A DNA stretch of 64,000 nucleotides from Leptospira langatensis (GTDB lineage: Bacteria > Spirochaetota > Leptospiria > Leptospirales > Leptospiraceae), in NCBI RefSeq assembly GCF_004770615.1, contig NZ_RQER01000010.1:248001-312000 (forward strand). Direction: 5' to 3'. The translations under genes were made by a program, and so were the position numbers. How positions within the stretch are numbered: position 1 is the first letter of the stretch; every line of letters starts with the position of its first letter. The notes beneath the pieces are model-generated. The model was given only the letters and a program-made list of their open reading frames with translations, was not told the DNA's origin and ran no database searches. Shown piece by piece: positions 38,081 to 46,339 of the stretch.

Positions 38081-38815
38081 ATGAAAGAGAGAGAGAAAGC
38101 CTATTTGGTGTTCTTCCCAAAGGATCCATCGATCCGATTGGATCCCATTGAGGATCTAGAATTGGAGAAAAAGGGAATGTATCCGCTTGGATTCCCCTAT
38201 GATTGCCTTGTTCTTTCTGATTCTGTCTCCTATCGATTTGAGAATGAAAGGATCCACTTAAACGAAAAAGGCCATCATTCTTCTATGGATCTTCTCCTTT
38301 CTACTCGATGGGTAGATACGCCGATCCAAATCAAATTATCTAGAGAAAAGTTCAAAGGGGTGAGCGATCGGGATCTCATTTTGGCGGCCGCTGCCTTAGG
38401 AAGATACGAAGAGGCAAACCGTTTTTTGGATCTATCCTCCTTTCTTTCTCTGGGCTATATGCAGAAATATTCCCAAGTGAAAGTCTCTCAATTATTCCAA
38501 GCACAGGAGATCCGACTCGGATCCGACGGTCTTCGGTCCAGAATGGTCCGTTTAGATAGTATTTTCAGAAGTCCGATCTTGGGTGGCAATCGTTTCGGCC
38601 TTTTAAAGAAACAAAACGGATTTCAAAAGGAATTTCAAGAAGCCTGCGAAACGTTTCTGAATTCTGCGGATAAGGTCTCTCATATTTACGAAGAATTGAA
38701 AGAGAAGATCCAAGAGAAACGATTCTTGTTTTGGGGAATGATCGCAGAATATACGATCGTGATCCTCATCTCCCTCGAGTTAGCTATCGAAGTATTGGAT
38801 TATTTCGGAAAGTAA
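38081..38815 (+). CDS. C-terminally membrane-anchored protein, possibly RMD1/DUF155-like
   Basis: 244 residues. I use the ATG at 38081; a TTG at 38072 is also open. The soluble N-terminal domain begins KAYLVFFPKDPSIRLDP. A long helical stretch (CETFLNSADKVSHIYEELKE, continuing to about residue 220) leads to one C-terminal helix, FWGMIAEYTIVILISLELAI. A helical hairpin followed by a C-terminal anchor resembles RMD1/DUF155 proteins, but the match is by shape only and I hold it lightly. It is the first gene of a close set, 27 bases before the outer-membrane protein gene. Confidence 0.7.
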   Translation: MKEREKAYLVFFPKDPSIRLDPIEDLELEKKGMYPLGFPYDCLVLSDSVSYRFENERIHLNEKGHHSSMDLLLSTRWVDTPIQIKLSREKFKGVSDRDLILAAAALGRYEEANRFLDLSSFLSLGYMQKYSQVKVSQLFQAQEIRLGSDGLRSRMVRLDSIFRSPILGGNRFGLLKKQNGFQKEFQEACETFLNSADKVSHIYEELKEKIQEKRFLFWGMIAEYTIVILISLELAIEVLDYFGK

Positions 38816-38842
38816 AGCATTCGGTCCGAAAAGATTCGCTCT

Positions 38843-39988
38843 ATGAGAAAGACGGTATTCGCAATCGGACTCTTCTTCTTTATTTCATATTCTTTATATT
38901 CTGAAAAAGAAATAGAAGATATTTCGATTACGAAACCTTCTTCCAAGCAAGAAGAGGAGGAAGAGAAGAAGATAACGACAAATATAGAGTTCGCTTCCGA
39001 TTTTATCTTTAGAGGAAATACTTTCGGTAGTGAGTCGATCAGCCAAAGAGACGATATCGCATATCGCTCCTTCCTTCCTGCCTATACGTTTCAACCTTCG
39101 ATTGAGATTCCGGTCACGAACAAATTTACCGTAGAGTTTTGGTTCAATATTTTTCTCACTCATAAAGGAGACAGGGACTCGGACCAAAGGTTTTTGCAGA
39201 CGGGGCCTTCTGGAATGGAGTTGTTAGGATACTACCAACCGGAATTGGAGCAAGGTAAATTGCCGTTCGATCCTAGAGTAGTGCATCCTTATAAGGAGCA
39301 GAACGGATTGAAGAGAGACGATGGGGGAGAGATCCTATTGGAGTACGATCTCCTCGATTCGGATCGCTTTGGGAACTTTTCTGTGGGATTGTTCTCTTAT
39401 AATACTTTTCTGGCCCAAAACCGTTTCTCTTGGACCCAAATGTTTATTTCATGGAAATTGCCTATCCTGAAATTCCTAGAACCTAAATTATCATTTTATA
39501 AAACTACGGATCCGGATACGGATGCCCATACTACCGGGATCAATAAGGGATCAGCTTATATTCCCTTTGAAATACAGCATCAATTCGATATTACCAAGGA
39601 TCTGAAGTTTATCGCTTCTACTTCCGTAGGATACATTTTTCAAAATAACCCAACGGATCGTCTTTCGGGGTTTTCGGATATTACTACCCAGGCGAAGGTC
39701 GATTATAGAAAATTCTTTTTCAGCGTGAATATGGCTTATCGACCGAATTTAGAGATCTATGACAGCAGCTATTTTTTTGACAATGTGACGACATCGATGA
39801 CAATCAAGGACGGACGAACAGTTGACCCTTCCAAGCAATATGGCCTTGCGAATCAAGCAGTGATCTCTGCGATTGAAGGAGCAACTTCCAATCCTCTCTT
39901 ACAACAGATATTGATCGATCGATACCAAGGGCAACATATCAAGAGAGAGATCTATTATTTTACCTTAGGCTTTACAAAAGAGTTATAG
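38843..39988 (+). CDS. Outer-membrane beta-barrel-like protein
   Basis: 381 residues. The signal peptide (TVFAIGLFFFISYSLYS) is followed by an acidic-basic linker (SSKQEEEEEKKI) and a domain starting NIEFASDFIFRGNTFGSESI. 'SDFIFRG' followed by alternating aromatic strands is typical of exported barrel proteins of the Gcw_chp/TorF-like kind. The strands continue to a C-terminus YYFTLGFTKEL. The spermidine-synthase-like gene begins five bases after its stop, so the two are translated from one transcript. It could serve as the outer-membrane exit or entry channel for the product of the next genes; that is inference. Confidence 0.75.
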   Translation: MRKTVFAIGLFFFISYSLYSEKEIEDISITKPSSKQEEEEEKKITTNIEFASDFIFRGNTFGSESISQRDDIAYRSFLPAYTFQPSIEIPVTNKFTVEFWFNIFLTHKGDRDSDQRFLQTGPSGMELLGYYQPELEQGKLPFDPRVVHPYKEQNGLKRDDGGEILLEYDLLDSDRFGNFSVGLFSYNTFLAQNRFSWTQMFISWKLPILKFLEPKLSFYKTTDPDTDAHTTGINKGSAYIPFEIQHQFDITKDLKFIASTSVGYIFQNNPTDRLSGFSDITTQAKVDYRKFFFSVNMAYRPNLEIYDSSYFFDNVTTSMTIKDGRTVDPSKQYGLANQAVISAIEGATSNPLLQQILIDRYQGQHIKREIYYFTLGFTKEL

Positions 39989-39993
39989 AGAGA

Positions 39994-40968
39994 ATGATCG
40001 AGAATAGCGGAGATAAGTTAGGCATGGAAATCGACAATCGGATCTGGGTTCTGGATTACGTTGACAAGGATGAGATGCATTTTTATCGCAAAACCGATAC
40101 GTATTTTTCCGGTAAAACAGCTTCTCAGGACGTTGATCTGGTCGAGTTGCCTGCGATCGGTCAAACTCTCATTGTGAATGGAGAGCTCCAATCCGCCGCA
40201 AACGACGAATATATTTATCACGAGGCTTTGGTCCATCCGGCATGTCTCTTGAATTCTAAATTGGAAGACGTGTTGATCATAGGAGGGGGAGAAGGAGCGA
40301 CATTACGAGAAGTAGTAAAGTATTCTTCGGTCCGATCCGTGACCATGGTGGATATAGACAAAGAGTTGGTTTCCTTATTCTCTCAAACATTAAATTCTTG
40401 GCATAAAGGATCTTTTCAGGATAAAAGGGCAAAGCTTGTCTTCCAAGATGGAAGGAAGTTTTTGGAAAAGACCCAAGAAAAATACGATGTGATCATTTTG
40501 GATCTTCCCACATATTTTGCAGAAAAGTCTAAAGCGTCAGATCCTATCCAAAATCTGTATTCGAAGCAGTTTTACTCCATTTGTTCTTCTCATTTGAAGA
40601 AGGGCGGATTGCTTGTTACGCAGGCCTCCGAGTTGACCCCGCTCGATTGGAATGGGCATGCATTGATTCGCAGAACTCTTGCTCGCAATTTTCGGAGTGT
40701 GATCAGCTATTCGGGTTTCGTTCCTTCTTTTTATACCAATTGGGGATTTCTATTGGCATCTCAAGAAATGGATCTGGAAAAAATAGGCTCCTCCAAGATA
40801 GATGCATTGATCTCCAAGAAAAGGATCGGTCCTAAATTATCTTTCTTTGATGGATTGACATTTGTGGGAATGAGATCCCTCTCTAAGGAATTGAGAAAAA
40901 ATATATCTAAAAAAGGGAATATAATTTTGGACGACCCTTCCGTTATCGCTCCATTAAAAAAGAATTAA
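39994..40968 (+). CDS. Spermidine synthase-like aminopropyltransferase
   Basis: 324 residues. The fold shows the SpeE pattern: YHEALVHPACLLNSKLEDVL, then the nucleotide motif LIIGGGEGATLREVVKYSSV, the acidic VTMVDIDKELV and FQDGRKFLEK. The active-site loop reads VIILDLPTYF rather than the D-S-S/T-D-P of classical spermidine synthases, which resembles the variant loop of thermospermine-type and other atypical members. The enzyme could transfer an aminopropyl group from decarboxylated SAM or methylate another amine. It is sandwiched between a barrel protein and an exporter, which is unusual for a plain polyamine enzyme. Confidence 0.82.
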   Translation: MIENSGDKLGMEIDNRIWVLDYVDKDEMHFYRKTDTYFSGKTASQDVDLVELPAIGQTLIVNGELQSAANDEYIYHEALVHPACLLNSKLEDVLIIGGGEGATLREVVKYSSVRSVTMVDIDKELVSLFSQTLNSWHKGSFQDKRAKLVFQDGRKFLEKTQEKYDVIILDLPTYFAEKSKASDPIQNLYSKQFYSICSSHLKKGGLLVTQASELTPLDWNGHALIRRTLARNFRSVISYSGFVPSFYTNWGFLLASQEMDLEKIGSSKIDALISKKRIGPKLSFFDGLTFVGMRSLSKELRKNISKKGNIILDDPSVIAPLKKN

Positions 40969-40969
40969 G

Positions 40970-42151
40970 ATGAATATAATATCTAGAACTGTTTGGATCC
41001 TCTCTATTGTTAGTCTACTTACGGATGTCGCTAGTGAGATGCTGTATCCGATCATGCCTCTATATTTGAAGAATATAGGCTTTTCAGTGATATTGATCGG
41101 CACCTTAGAAGGATTCGCTGAAGCAATCGCAGGATTGAGTAAAGGTTATTTCGGCAAACTTTCAGATCTAAAGGGAAAGAGAGTTCCTTTCGTGCAGTTC
41201 GGTTATCTGTTGAGTGCGATCTCAAAGCCGATAATGGGCATACTCCCTTATCCGACTTGGGTTTTTCTATCTAGGACATTGGATCGATTCGGAAAGGGAC
41301 TTAGGACCGGTGCAAGGGATGCACTTCTTTCGGACGAGGCAAATCAGGAGACCAAAGGGACTGTTTTCGGATTTCACAGAGCAATGGACACTTTCGGTGC
41401 GGTTCTTGGCCCGACATTCGCGTTAGTCTATCTTCATTTCTATCCTGAGAATTATGCGTTTCTCTTTTTATTCGCGGGAATTCCCGGTTTACTTGCATTT
41501 TTCGTTTCCGGTTTTTTGAAAGAGAAGACCAAGCCGGTGCGTAATGTGGAAGGGAATGTTTCTATTCTTTCCTATTTTACCTATTGGAAGGATGCTCCAA
41601 GCAAATACAAGCGCTTGATTACGGGATTACTCATATTCGGAATTGCTAATAGTTCCGATCTGTTCCTCTTGCTTCTGCTGAAGACTAAGGGAGCACAGGA
41701 TTCCTTTGTGATAGGAATATATATTTTCTATAATTTAGTATACGCTCTTTTTTCTTTTCCGATAGGACTTATGGCGGATAGAGTCGGATTGATCCGTACT
41801 TTGCTAATAGGTCTATTCTTATTCTGCTCGGTCTACGCGGGGATGGCATTCGCGGAGAATTCGATCCAATTCTATTTGTTATTCTTCCTTTATGGATTAT
41901 ATGCTGCTGCAACGGAAGGGGTAGCGAAGGCGTTGATCTCTAATATTGTTCCGGAGTCCGATACTGCCACTGCAATTGGCACTTTTGCGGGGTTGGGCAG
42001 TATTTCCGCATTATTTGCTAGCTACTTGGGTGGGATCATCTGGTTTTATATGGGAGCTCAGTCCATGTTCTTCTTTTCGGCTATACTCACCTTTGGAGTG
42101 ATCGTATATTTTGCAAGATACGGCAATGCGCTCTCCCTTCAAAAGTCTTGA
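40970..42151 (+). CDS. Major facilitator superfamily transporter
   Basis: 393 residues with about twelve helices. The loop 2-3 signature is GKLSDLKGKRVPFVQFGYLL and the N-terminus opens TDVASEMLYPIMPLYLKNIG, a shape found in drug/product efflux members. The start lies one base after the stop of the SpeE-like gene, so expression is tightly coupled. Export of the SpeE-like product is the simple reading; uptake cannot be excluded. Confidence 0.87.
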   Translation: MNIISRTVWILSIVSLLTDVASEMLYPIMPLYLKNIGFSVILIGTLEGFAEAIAGLSKGYFGKLSDLKGKRVPFVQFGYLLSAISKPIMGILPYPTWVFLSRTLDRFGKGLRTGARDALLSDEANQETKGTVFGFHRAMDTFGAVLGPTFALVYLHFYPENYAFLFLFAGIPGLLAFFVSGFLKEKTKPVRNVEGNVSILSYFTYWKDAPSKYKRLITGLLIFGIANSSDLFLLLLLKTKGAQDSFVIGIYIFYNLVYALFSFPIGLMADRVGLIRTLLIGLFLFCSVYAGMAFAENSIQFYLLFFLYGLYAAATEGVAKALISNIVPESDTATAIGTFAGLGSISALFASYLGGIIWFYMGAQSMFFFSAILTFGVIVYFARYGNALSLQKS

Positions 42152-42209
42152 GTCGCTTCGTTATTAGGATCCTGTTCCTTTTTAGTCCTTACATATAGCA
42201 TGCTTATTC

Positions 42210-42322
42210 CTCACTTATATTTGGCTGAGATATAGGTTTGCTTACCTCGTTTTGTAATAATCTCTGAAATGTTCGAATCTTGCAGGCTACACATCCCATA
42301 CATTTAACAAAATATAAGTGAG
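42210..42322. repeat. Perfect 13-bp inverted repeat with 87-base spacer
   Basis: CTCACTTATATTT (42210-42222) and AAATATAAGTGAG (42310-42322) are exact reverse complements. They lie in the 243-base gap between the MFS gene and the next lipoprotein gene. Both arms could pair in RNA to form a large stem-loop, or act as two opposed binding sites. No open frame occupies the spacer. Confidence 0.55.
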
Positions 42323-42394
42323 TTTTCTTTTTATACTTCGCAGATCAAATTTTCGTTGTTAGTAATTATTAAGCGAAGAAAGTACTGCAGGATT

Positions 42395-42745
42395 ATGTGT
42401 TTGAAGCGCACTCTTGCATTTACTTTATTCTGCTCTTATATCTTTATCTTCGCAAACTGCTACGGGCGAAAGGTCCTTGGGAATTTCGATGAGTTAACTA
42501 TCGGGCCGGAATATGAAGGCGCTAAGCTTGCCAGTGCCGAACGATCTAAGACTCAGATCTGCGATAAGACATTTTTAAACGCGTTTCAGGTGGGGATCCA
42601 TGGCGCAAAAGAAGGAGTGATCCATGAGGCTCTTAGAGCTGAGATGAGTAGGGATCCTCGTATAGTCGCCTTCAACGATGTGGTCTTTGAGCATCGTTCC
42701 GGTTGCTGGTTCATAGAATATACTCCGGAGCTCCGTAAGAAATGA
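42395..42745 (+). CDS. Small lipoprotein, unknown function
   Basis: 116 residues from the ATG at 42395, which follows CAGGA by five bases. The signal peptide ends in FIFANC, giving lipidated Cys22. The mature domain has KTQICDKTFLNAFQVGIHGA and a C-terminal RSGCWFIEYTPELRKK, so one disulfide is possible between the two cysteines. The next lipoprotein gene overlaps it by four bases. I recognise no family. Confidence 0.78.
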   Translation: MCLKRTLAFTLFCSYIFIFANCYGRKVLGNFDELTIGPEYEGAKLASAERSKTQICDKTFLNAFQVGIHGAKEGVIHEALRAEMSRDPRIVAFNDVVFEHRSGCWFIEYTPELRKK

Positions 42746-43173
42746 AACGTCTTCTTTTTATCCTTCTTCTTGCAATCTCTGTTCAGCAATGTCTATTCGA
42801 AAGAGGACATATCAAAAGGGTGCAATTCAATCCGGACGGAACTGTTCTGAAAGAGGAAGAGTCGCAACCTTCTGCCGATCGAGTGCAATTGAAGAAGTGT
42901 ATGTATTCCTTTGTAGTCTTGTTTTGGTACAACCGACCGTTTCCTTCTACTTGGAACGATATTGTCGCCGATCCAAGTGCCGAAGATAAGAATATTGTTA
43001 AGTTAAAGAACGCTACGATCTATATGGACGGGATCGATTTCTTTCCACCTTGGACAGTCTTTATGCTATTTCTCCCGTTCCCTACTGTGCCGATCATGAG
43101 GACCTGCGGTGTGATCGAGGGGGAGATCGTTAGTGCTCCGGTGCCTTCTCATACGATAACCGTTAAAAAATAA
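42742..43173 (+). CDS. Small lipoprotein, unknown function
   Basis: 143 residues. The signal peptide is LLFILLLAISVQQC with Cys17 as the lipidated residue. The mature domain contains VVLFWYNRPFPSTWNDIVAD and ends with a hydrophobic region (FPPWTVFMLFLPFPTVPIMR). It overlaps the preceding lipoprotein gene (ATGA), and the two probably work together. There is no recognised domain. Confidence 0.76.
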   Translation: MKRLLFILLLAISVQQCLFERGHIKRVQFNPDGTVLKEEESQPSADRVQLKKCMYSFVVLFWYNRPFPSTWNDIVADPSAEDKNIVKLKNATIYMDGIDFFPPWTVFMLFLPFPTVPIMRTCGVIEGEIVSAPVPSHTITVKK

Positions 43174-43191
43174 GATCTGAAAGTCTGTCTA

Positions 43192-44811
43192 TCAAGATCG
43201 GATCGAGCTCGCTTTTCTGAACGAGTTCGGATTGCTTCCTGTCACTTTCTTGAATTCTAAATAGAATGCGGATCTAGAACTGAAGCCTGCATTTTCTCCG
43301 ATTCGAGCGGTGCTCTCGTTCGGATTTTCGATCAGTAAAAACTTTGCTTCTTCGACTCTATATTGGTTCAAGAGAGAGGGGAAACTGGTCTTGAATTCGG
43401 TATTGATGATCTCCGAGAGTTGGTGTACCGTAATGCCCATTTCTTTCGCGACATCTTCTTCCTTTAGGGATTTCTTGAGGTAGATCTTCTCGCGCTTTAA
43501 AAGACGGAGTAGTGTCTCAACGCAGGCTCTTACATCCAAAGAAGCAAGATGCGATCTCTTTAATGAATTTCTTTCTATCGCCCATCGATTCGTGATCTCT
43601 CTTGCTAGCAAGGAAGTGACAATGGCAAGCAGAGGGAAGTAGAAGATAATCCCATAAACGGAAAGCCAATTGTACGGATAGAATTCGAACTGGAAAGTGG
43701 TCTTGAATACGCTAAATAACAAGAAGATTGTCCAAACTCCCACATAACAAAGCTCGTCATATGCTTTCATTACGAATAAGGAAGCATGGCTTTTGCCGAA
43801 GAAATAGATCATAAATCCGTAATTCGCGATCAGGATCCAGATCCTATGTTCGTACCAGAAATCGAAGGAAACGATCAGAGGATAAAATAGTCCTAATAGA
43901 CTCGAGATCCAGAAGATCGGTGACTTGTGGATCGTGGAGGATTCTTCCGAAGACCAGGACGCTAGATATAAGAAGAAGGAGAAATGTGTGATCCCTAAAA
44001 ATAAAAAGTAACTATGACGGAAGATGGAGTTATCGTATTTAACGATCGAAGAAAACTCCCTTCCGTGCAGGAAGTATAGAGTGACTCCTACGGATAATAA
44101 ATGTGCGAGAAGGGCGACGAATAGGAGTTTCTTGGTCCTGAAATAGAAGTAAATATTGGCGATTAGCGAGAGTAGAAGTGCGAAACTGATAGCGGAGAAA
44201 ACGACCGATCTTACTTGGATCTGAGTGGTATAATCTTCTTCCGATAAAAGACTGATAGGATAGTTGATATTCTCGTTTGTCTTAATGAATAAATAGTAGG
44301 TCCGCTCTTGCTGAGGAGGGAGTTGGATCGTGAAATGAGGGAGAAGGGATCGGCTTCCGAGTAGAGTGGTGGTCTCATTATTCGAATAAAATGCCTCAAA
44401 CCTTCCTTGTGTATCGATAGAGCAAAGTTCCGCCTCTGGAACGTTCAACCAATAGAGAGAAAGGGTCCGAACAATCGGCTCTTTACTTAAATTCACGATC
44501 CGAAATCTAAGCCAATTGCCTAAAGGGCTTCGTGGGACCCGAACCACGTCTCCAGAGTTATGATGCCATTCCATTTCATCCAAGGATTTGAGAGTCTCCG
44601 GTTTGCAATGCTGGAATCTACTGCCCAAGTATCTATACTCTATCTTGGGGCTTAGGTTCTCGACAGACGATTTTGCAAAGATCTCCACTACCTCGGGCGC
44701 TTTGGCAAGAAGGTCGATCGGGAATGCCAAGGAAGAGAGGAAAAATAATATGAGGATTTTTTTATAATAACAGGAATTCGAATTTGGATCCTTTGCCCGG
44801 GTTCTAGTCAT
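43192..44811 (-). CDS. 7TM-DISM sensor fused to AraC DNA-binding domain
   Basis: About 539 residues. After a signal-like helix, residues up to ~200 form a periplasmic DISM domain (RSPLGNWLRFRIVNLSKEPI is its typical jelly-roll part). Seven membrane helices follow to about residue 415. The C-terminal part is an AraC domain (EEDVAKEMGITVHQLSEIIN; IGENAGFSSRSAFYLEFKKV). The sensor therefore links an extracytoplasmic carbohydrate-like ligand directly to transcription. I chose the ATG at 44811; a TTG at 44868 would add 19 residues. The gene is divergent from the bicarbonate permease, with a 355-base gap rich in repeats. Confidence 0.88.
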   Translation of the reverse strand: MTRTRAKDPNSNSCYYKKILILFFLSSLAFPIDLLAKAPEVVEIFAKSSVENLSPKIEYRYLGSRFQHCKPETLKSLDEMEWHHNSGDVVRVPRSPLGNWLRFRIVNLSKEPIVRTLSLYWLNVPEAELCSIDTQGRFEAFYSNNETTTLLGSRSLLPHFTIQLPPQQERTYYLFIKTNENINYPISLLSEEDYTTQIQVRSVVFSAISFALLLSLIANIYFYFRTKKLLFVALLAHLLSVGVTLYFLHGREFSSIVKYDNSIFRHSYFLFLGITHFSFFLYLASWSSEESSTIHKSPIFWISSLLGLFYPLIVSFDFWYEHRIWILIANYGFMIYFFGKSHASLFVMKAYDELCYVGVWTIFLLFSVFKTTFQFEFYPYNWLSVYGIIFYFPLLAIVTSLLAREITNRWAIERNSLKRSHLASLDVRACVETLLRLLKREKIYLKKSLKEEDVAKEMGITVHQLSEIINTEFKTSFPSLLNQYRVEEAKFLLIENPNESTARIGENAGFSSRSAFYLEFKKVTGSNPNSFRKASSIRS

Positions 44812-45166
44812 TTCACTTATCCATTGCTGTTCGTTATGCAGTAAAAAAGTATCTTCCGCCAAAAGCAAAAACTATTTAAAACCCGGATACGGCCATCTTC
44901 CTTTCATGGACTGGACTCTTTCCTGGCTGTGCTTGCCAAAAGGGCATAAATGGGGATTTTTTATACTTTGTTTCGGAAAAATTTCAATATTGAAAAATGT
45001 CCAAAATTATAAATTTAGAAAGATTATAGACAGTGAAAATGTCCTAAAGCCTAGGTGGACAAATTTTTGACCCATTGAAGAAATCTGTTCTTAGAAGTAT
45101 TGATCGTTAGCCGATCGAGGTGTAGGATATGGGTTAGGTTATTTTTTTGTATCTTGGAGGTTTCAA
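44812..45166. promoter_or_regulatory. Intergenic control region between AraC regulator and SbtA permease
   Basis: This 355-base gap holds no open frame of note. It contains a perfect palindrome TTTCAATATTGAAA (44982-44995). Two direct repeats, TGAAAAATGTCC (44991-45002) and TGAAAATGTCC (45034-45044), have their GTCC ends 42 bases apart, about four helical turns. A related inverted copy, GGACAAATTTTT, starts at 45057. Direct repeats on one face of the helix are what AraC-type dimers bind. A strong ribosome binding site TTGGAGG precedes the permease start. Confidence 0.5.
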
Positions 45167-46132
45167 ATGGATCCAAAGTTGATCTTAGAAAATCTACTTA
45201 ATCCACCGGTGCTATTCTTCTTCTTGGGGATCGTAGCAGTGTTACTAAAATCCGGTCTTGAGATCCCGGATGCGTTGTCCAAATTCTTTGGCATGTATCT
45301 CATGTTTGCCATCGGTTTCAAGGGAGGGTTCGAATTAGCGGAAGCAAAATTTACCTCGGCTAACTTTCTGACCCTGGTTGCATGTAGTGGTATGGCCCTG
45401 TTCGTTCCTCTTTATACATTCTTTATTCTGAGATTGAAATTGGATGTACATAATGCGGCGGCCATTGCGGCAACTTACGGCTCTGTAAGTGCGGGAACCT
45501 TCGTAACGGCTCACGCCTTCTTGAATAACCTGGGTCTGGAGTTTGACGGATTTCTCGTAGCGGGTTTGGCTCTTATGGAATCTCCTGCGATCATTATCGG
45601 AGTCGCTATCGATCGGATCGCTAAGAAGAATGCAGGAGGAGAATTCTCCTGGAAAGAATTGCTGAGAGAGGCTTTCCTAGGCGGTTCTATTTTCCTTTTG
45701 GTCGGTTCCTTGATCATAGGTATGTTGACCGGAGAAAGCGGATGGAAAGCGGAGAAACCTTTTGCAGACGCTCTATTCAAGGGAATGCTTTCCTTCTTCC
45801 TTTTAGATATGGGGCTAGTCGCTGCCAAGAAGCTAAAAGATTTGAGGACGGCAGGACCTTTCCTTGTGATTTTCGCAATACTAGTTCCGTTAGCGAATGC
45901 TGCGATCGGTTTAGGACTCGCTAAATTGATCGGAATGAATGCGCCTGACGCACTCATGTTTATGATTCTATGCGCTTCCGCTTCTTATATCGCAGTGGGT
46001 GCAGCTATGAGGACCTCCGTGCCGGAAGCGAATCCGAGTCTGTACCTTCCCATGTCTCTTGCCGTTACCTTTCCGTTTAATGTGATCATCGGTATCCCTC
46101 TTTATTGGTTTGTTGTCCAACACTACCTCTGA
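45167..46132 (+). CDS. SbtA-type sodium-dependent bicarbonate permease
   Basis: A 321-residue inner-membrane protein with about ten helices. The opening LLNPPVLFFFLGIVAVLLKS and the helices FGMYLMFAIGFKGGFELAEA, TYGSVSAGTFVTAHAFL and CASASYIAVGAAMRTSVPEA belong to the SbtA/DUF897 family, whose cyanobacterial members import HCO3- with Na+. In heterotrophs they supply bicarbonate to carboxylases. No SbtB-like PII partner gene is adjacent. A divergent AraC regulator and repeated motifs upstream suggest inducible expression. Confidence 0.9.
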   Translation: MDPKLILENLLNPPVLFFFLGIVAVLLKSGLEIPDALSKFFGMYLMFAIGFKGGFELAEAKFTSANFLTLVACSGMALFVPLYTFFILRLKLDVHNAAAIAATYGSVSAGTFVTAHAFLNNLGLEFDGFLVAGLALMESPAIIIGVAIDRIAKKNAGGEFSWKELLREAFLGGSIFLLVGSLIIGMLTGESGWKAEKPFADALFKGMLSFFLLDMGLVAAKKLKDLRTAGPFLVIFAILVPLANAAIGLGLAKLIGMNAPDALMFMILCASASYIAVGAAMRTSVPEANPSLYLPMSLAVTFPFNVIIGIPLYWFVVQHYL

Positions 46133-46339
46133 TCCATCGAATCCTTTGCACGACGTCGCTTCTGTGACATCGCTGTAGTTTCACAACTCCAAGTTCGTCG
46201 AGGCGAAAAAGGGGAGATAGTCGACTCGGATTTCGTTCGGTATATAGAGTCTTTTTCGTCCAATCCAAGCACAAATTTTTTGGCTTTTTCATTGAAGGAA
46301 TCCCTCCTAAGATTATGATTTGGCGCTTGGATTTAAGAC

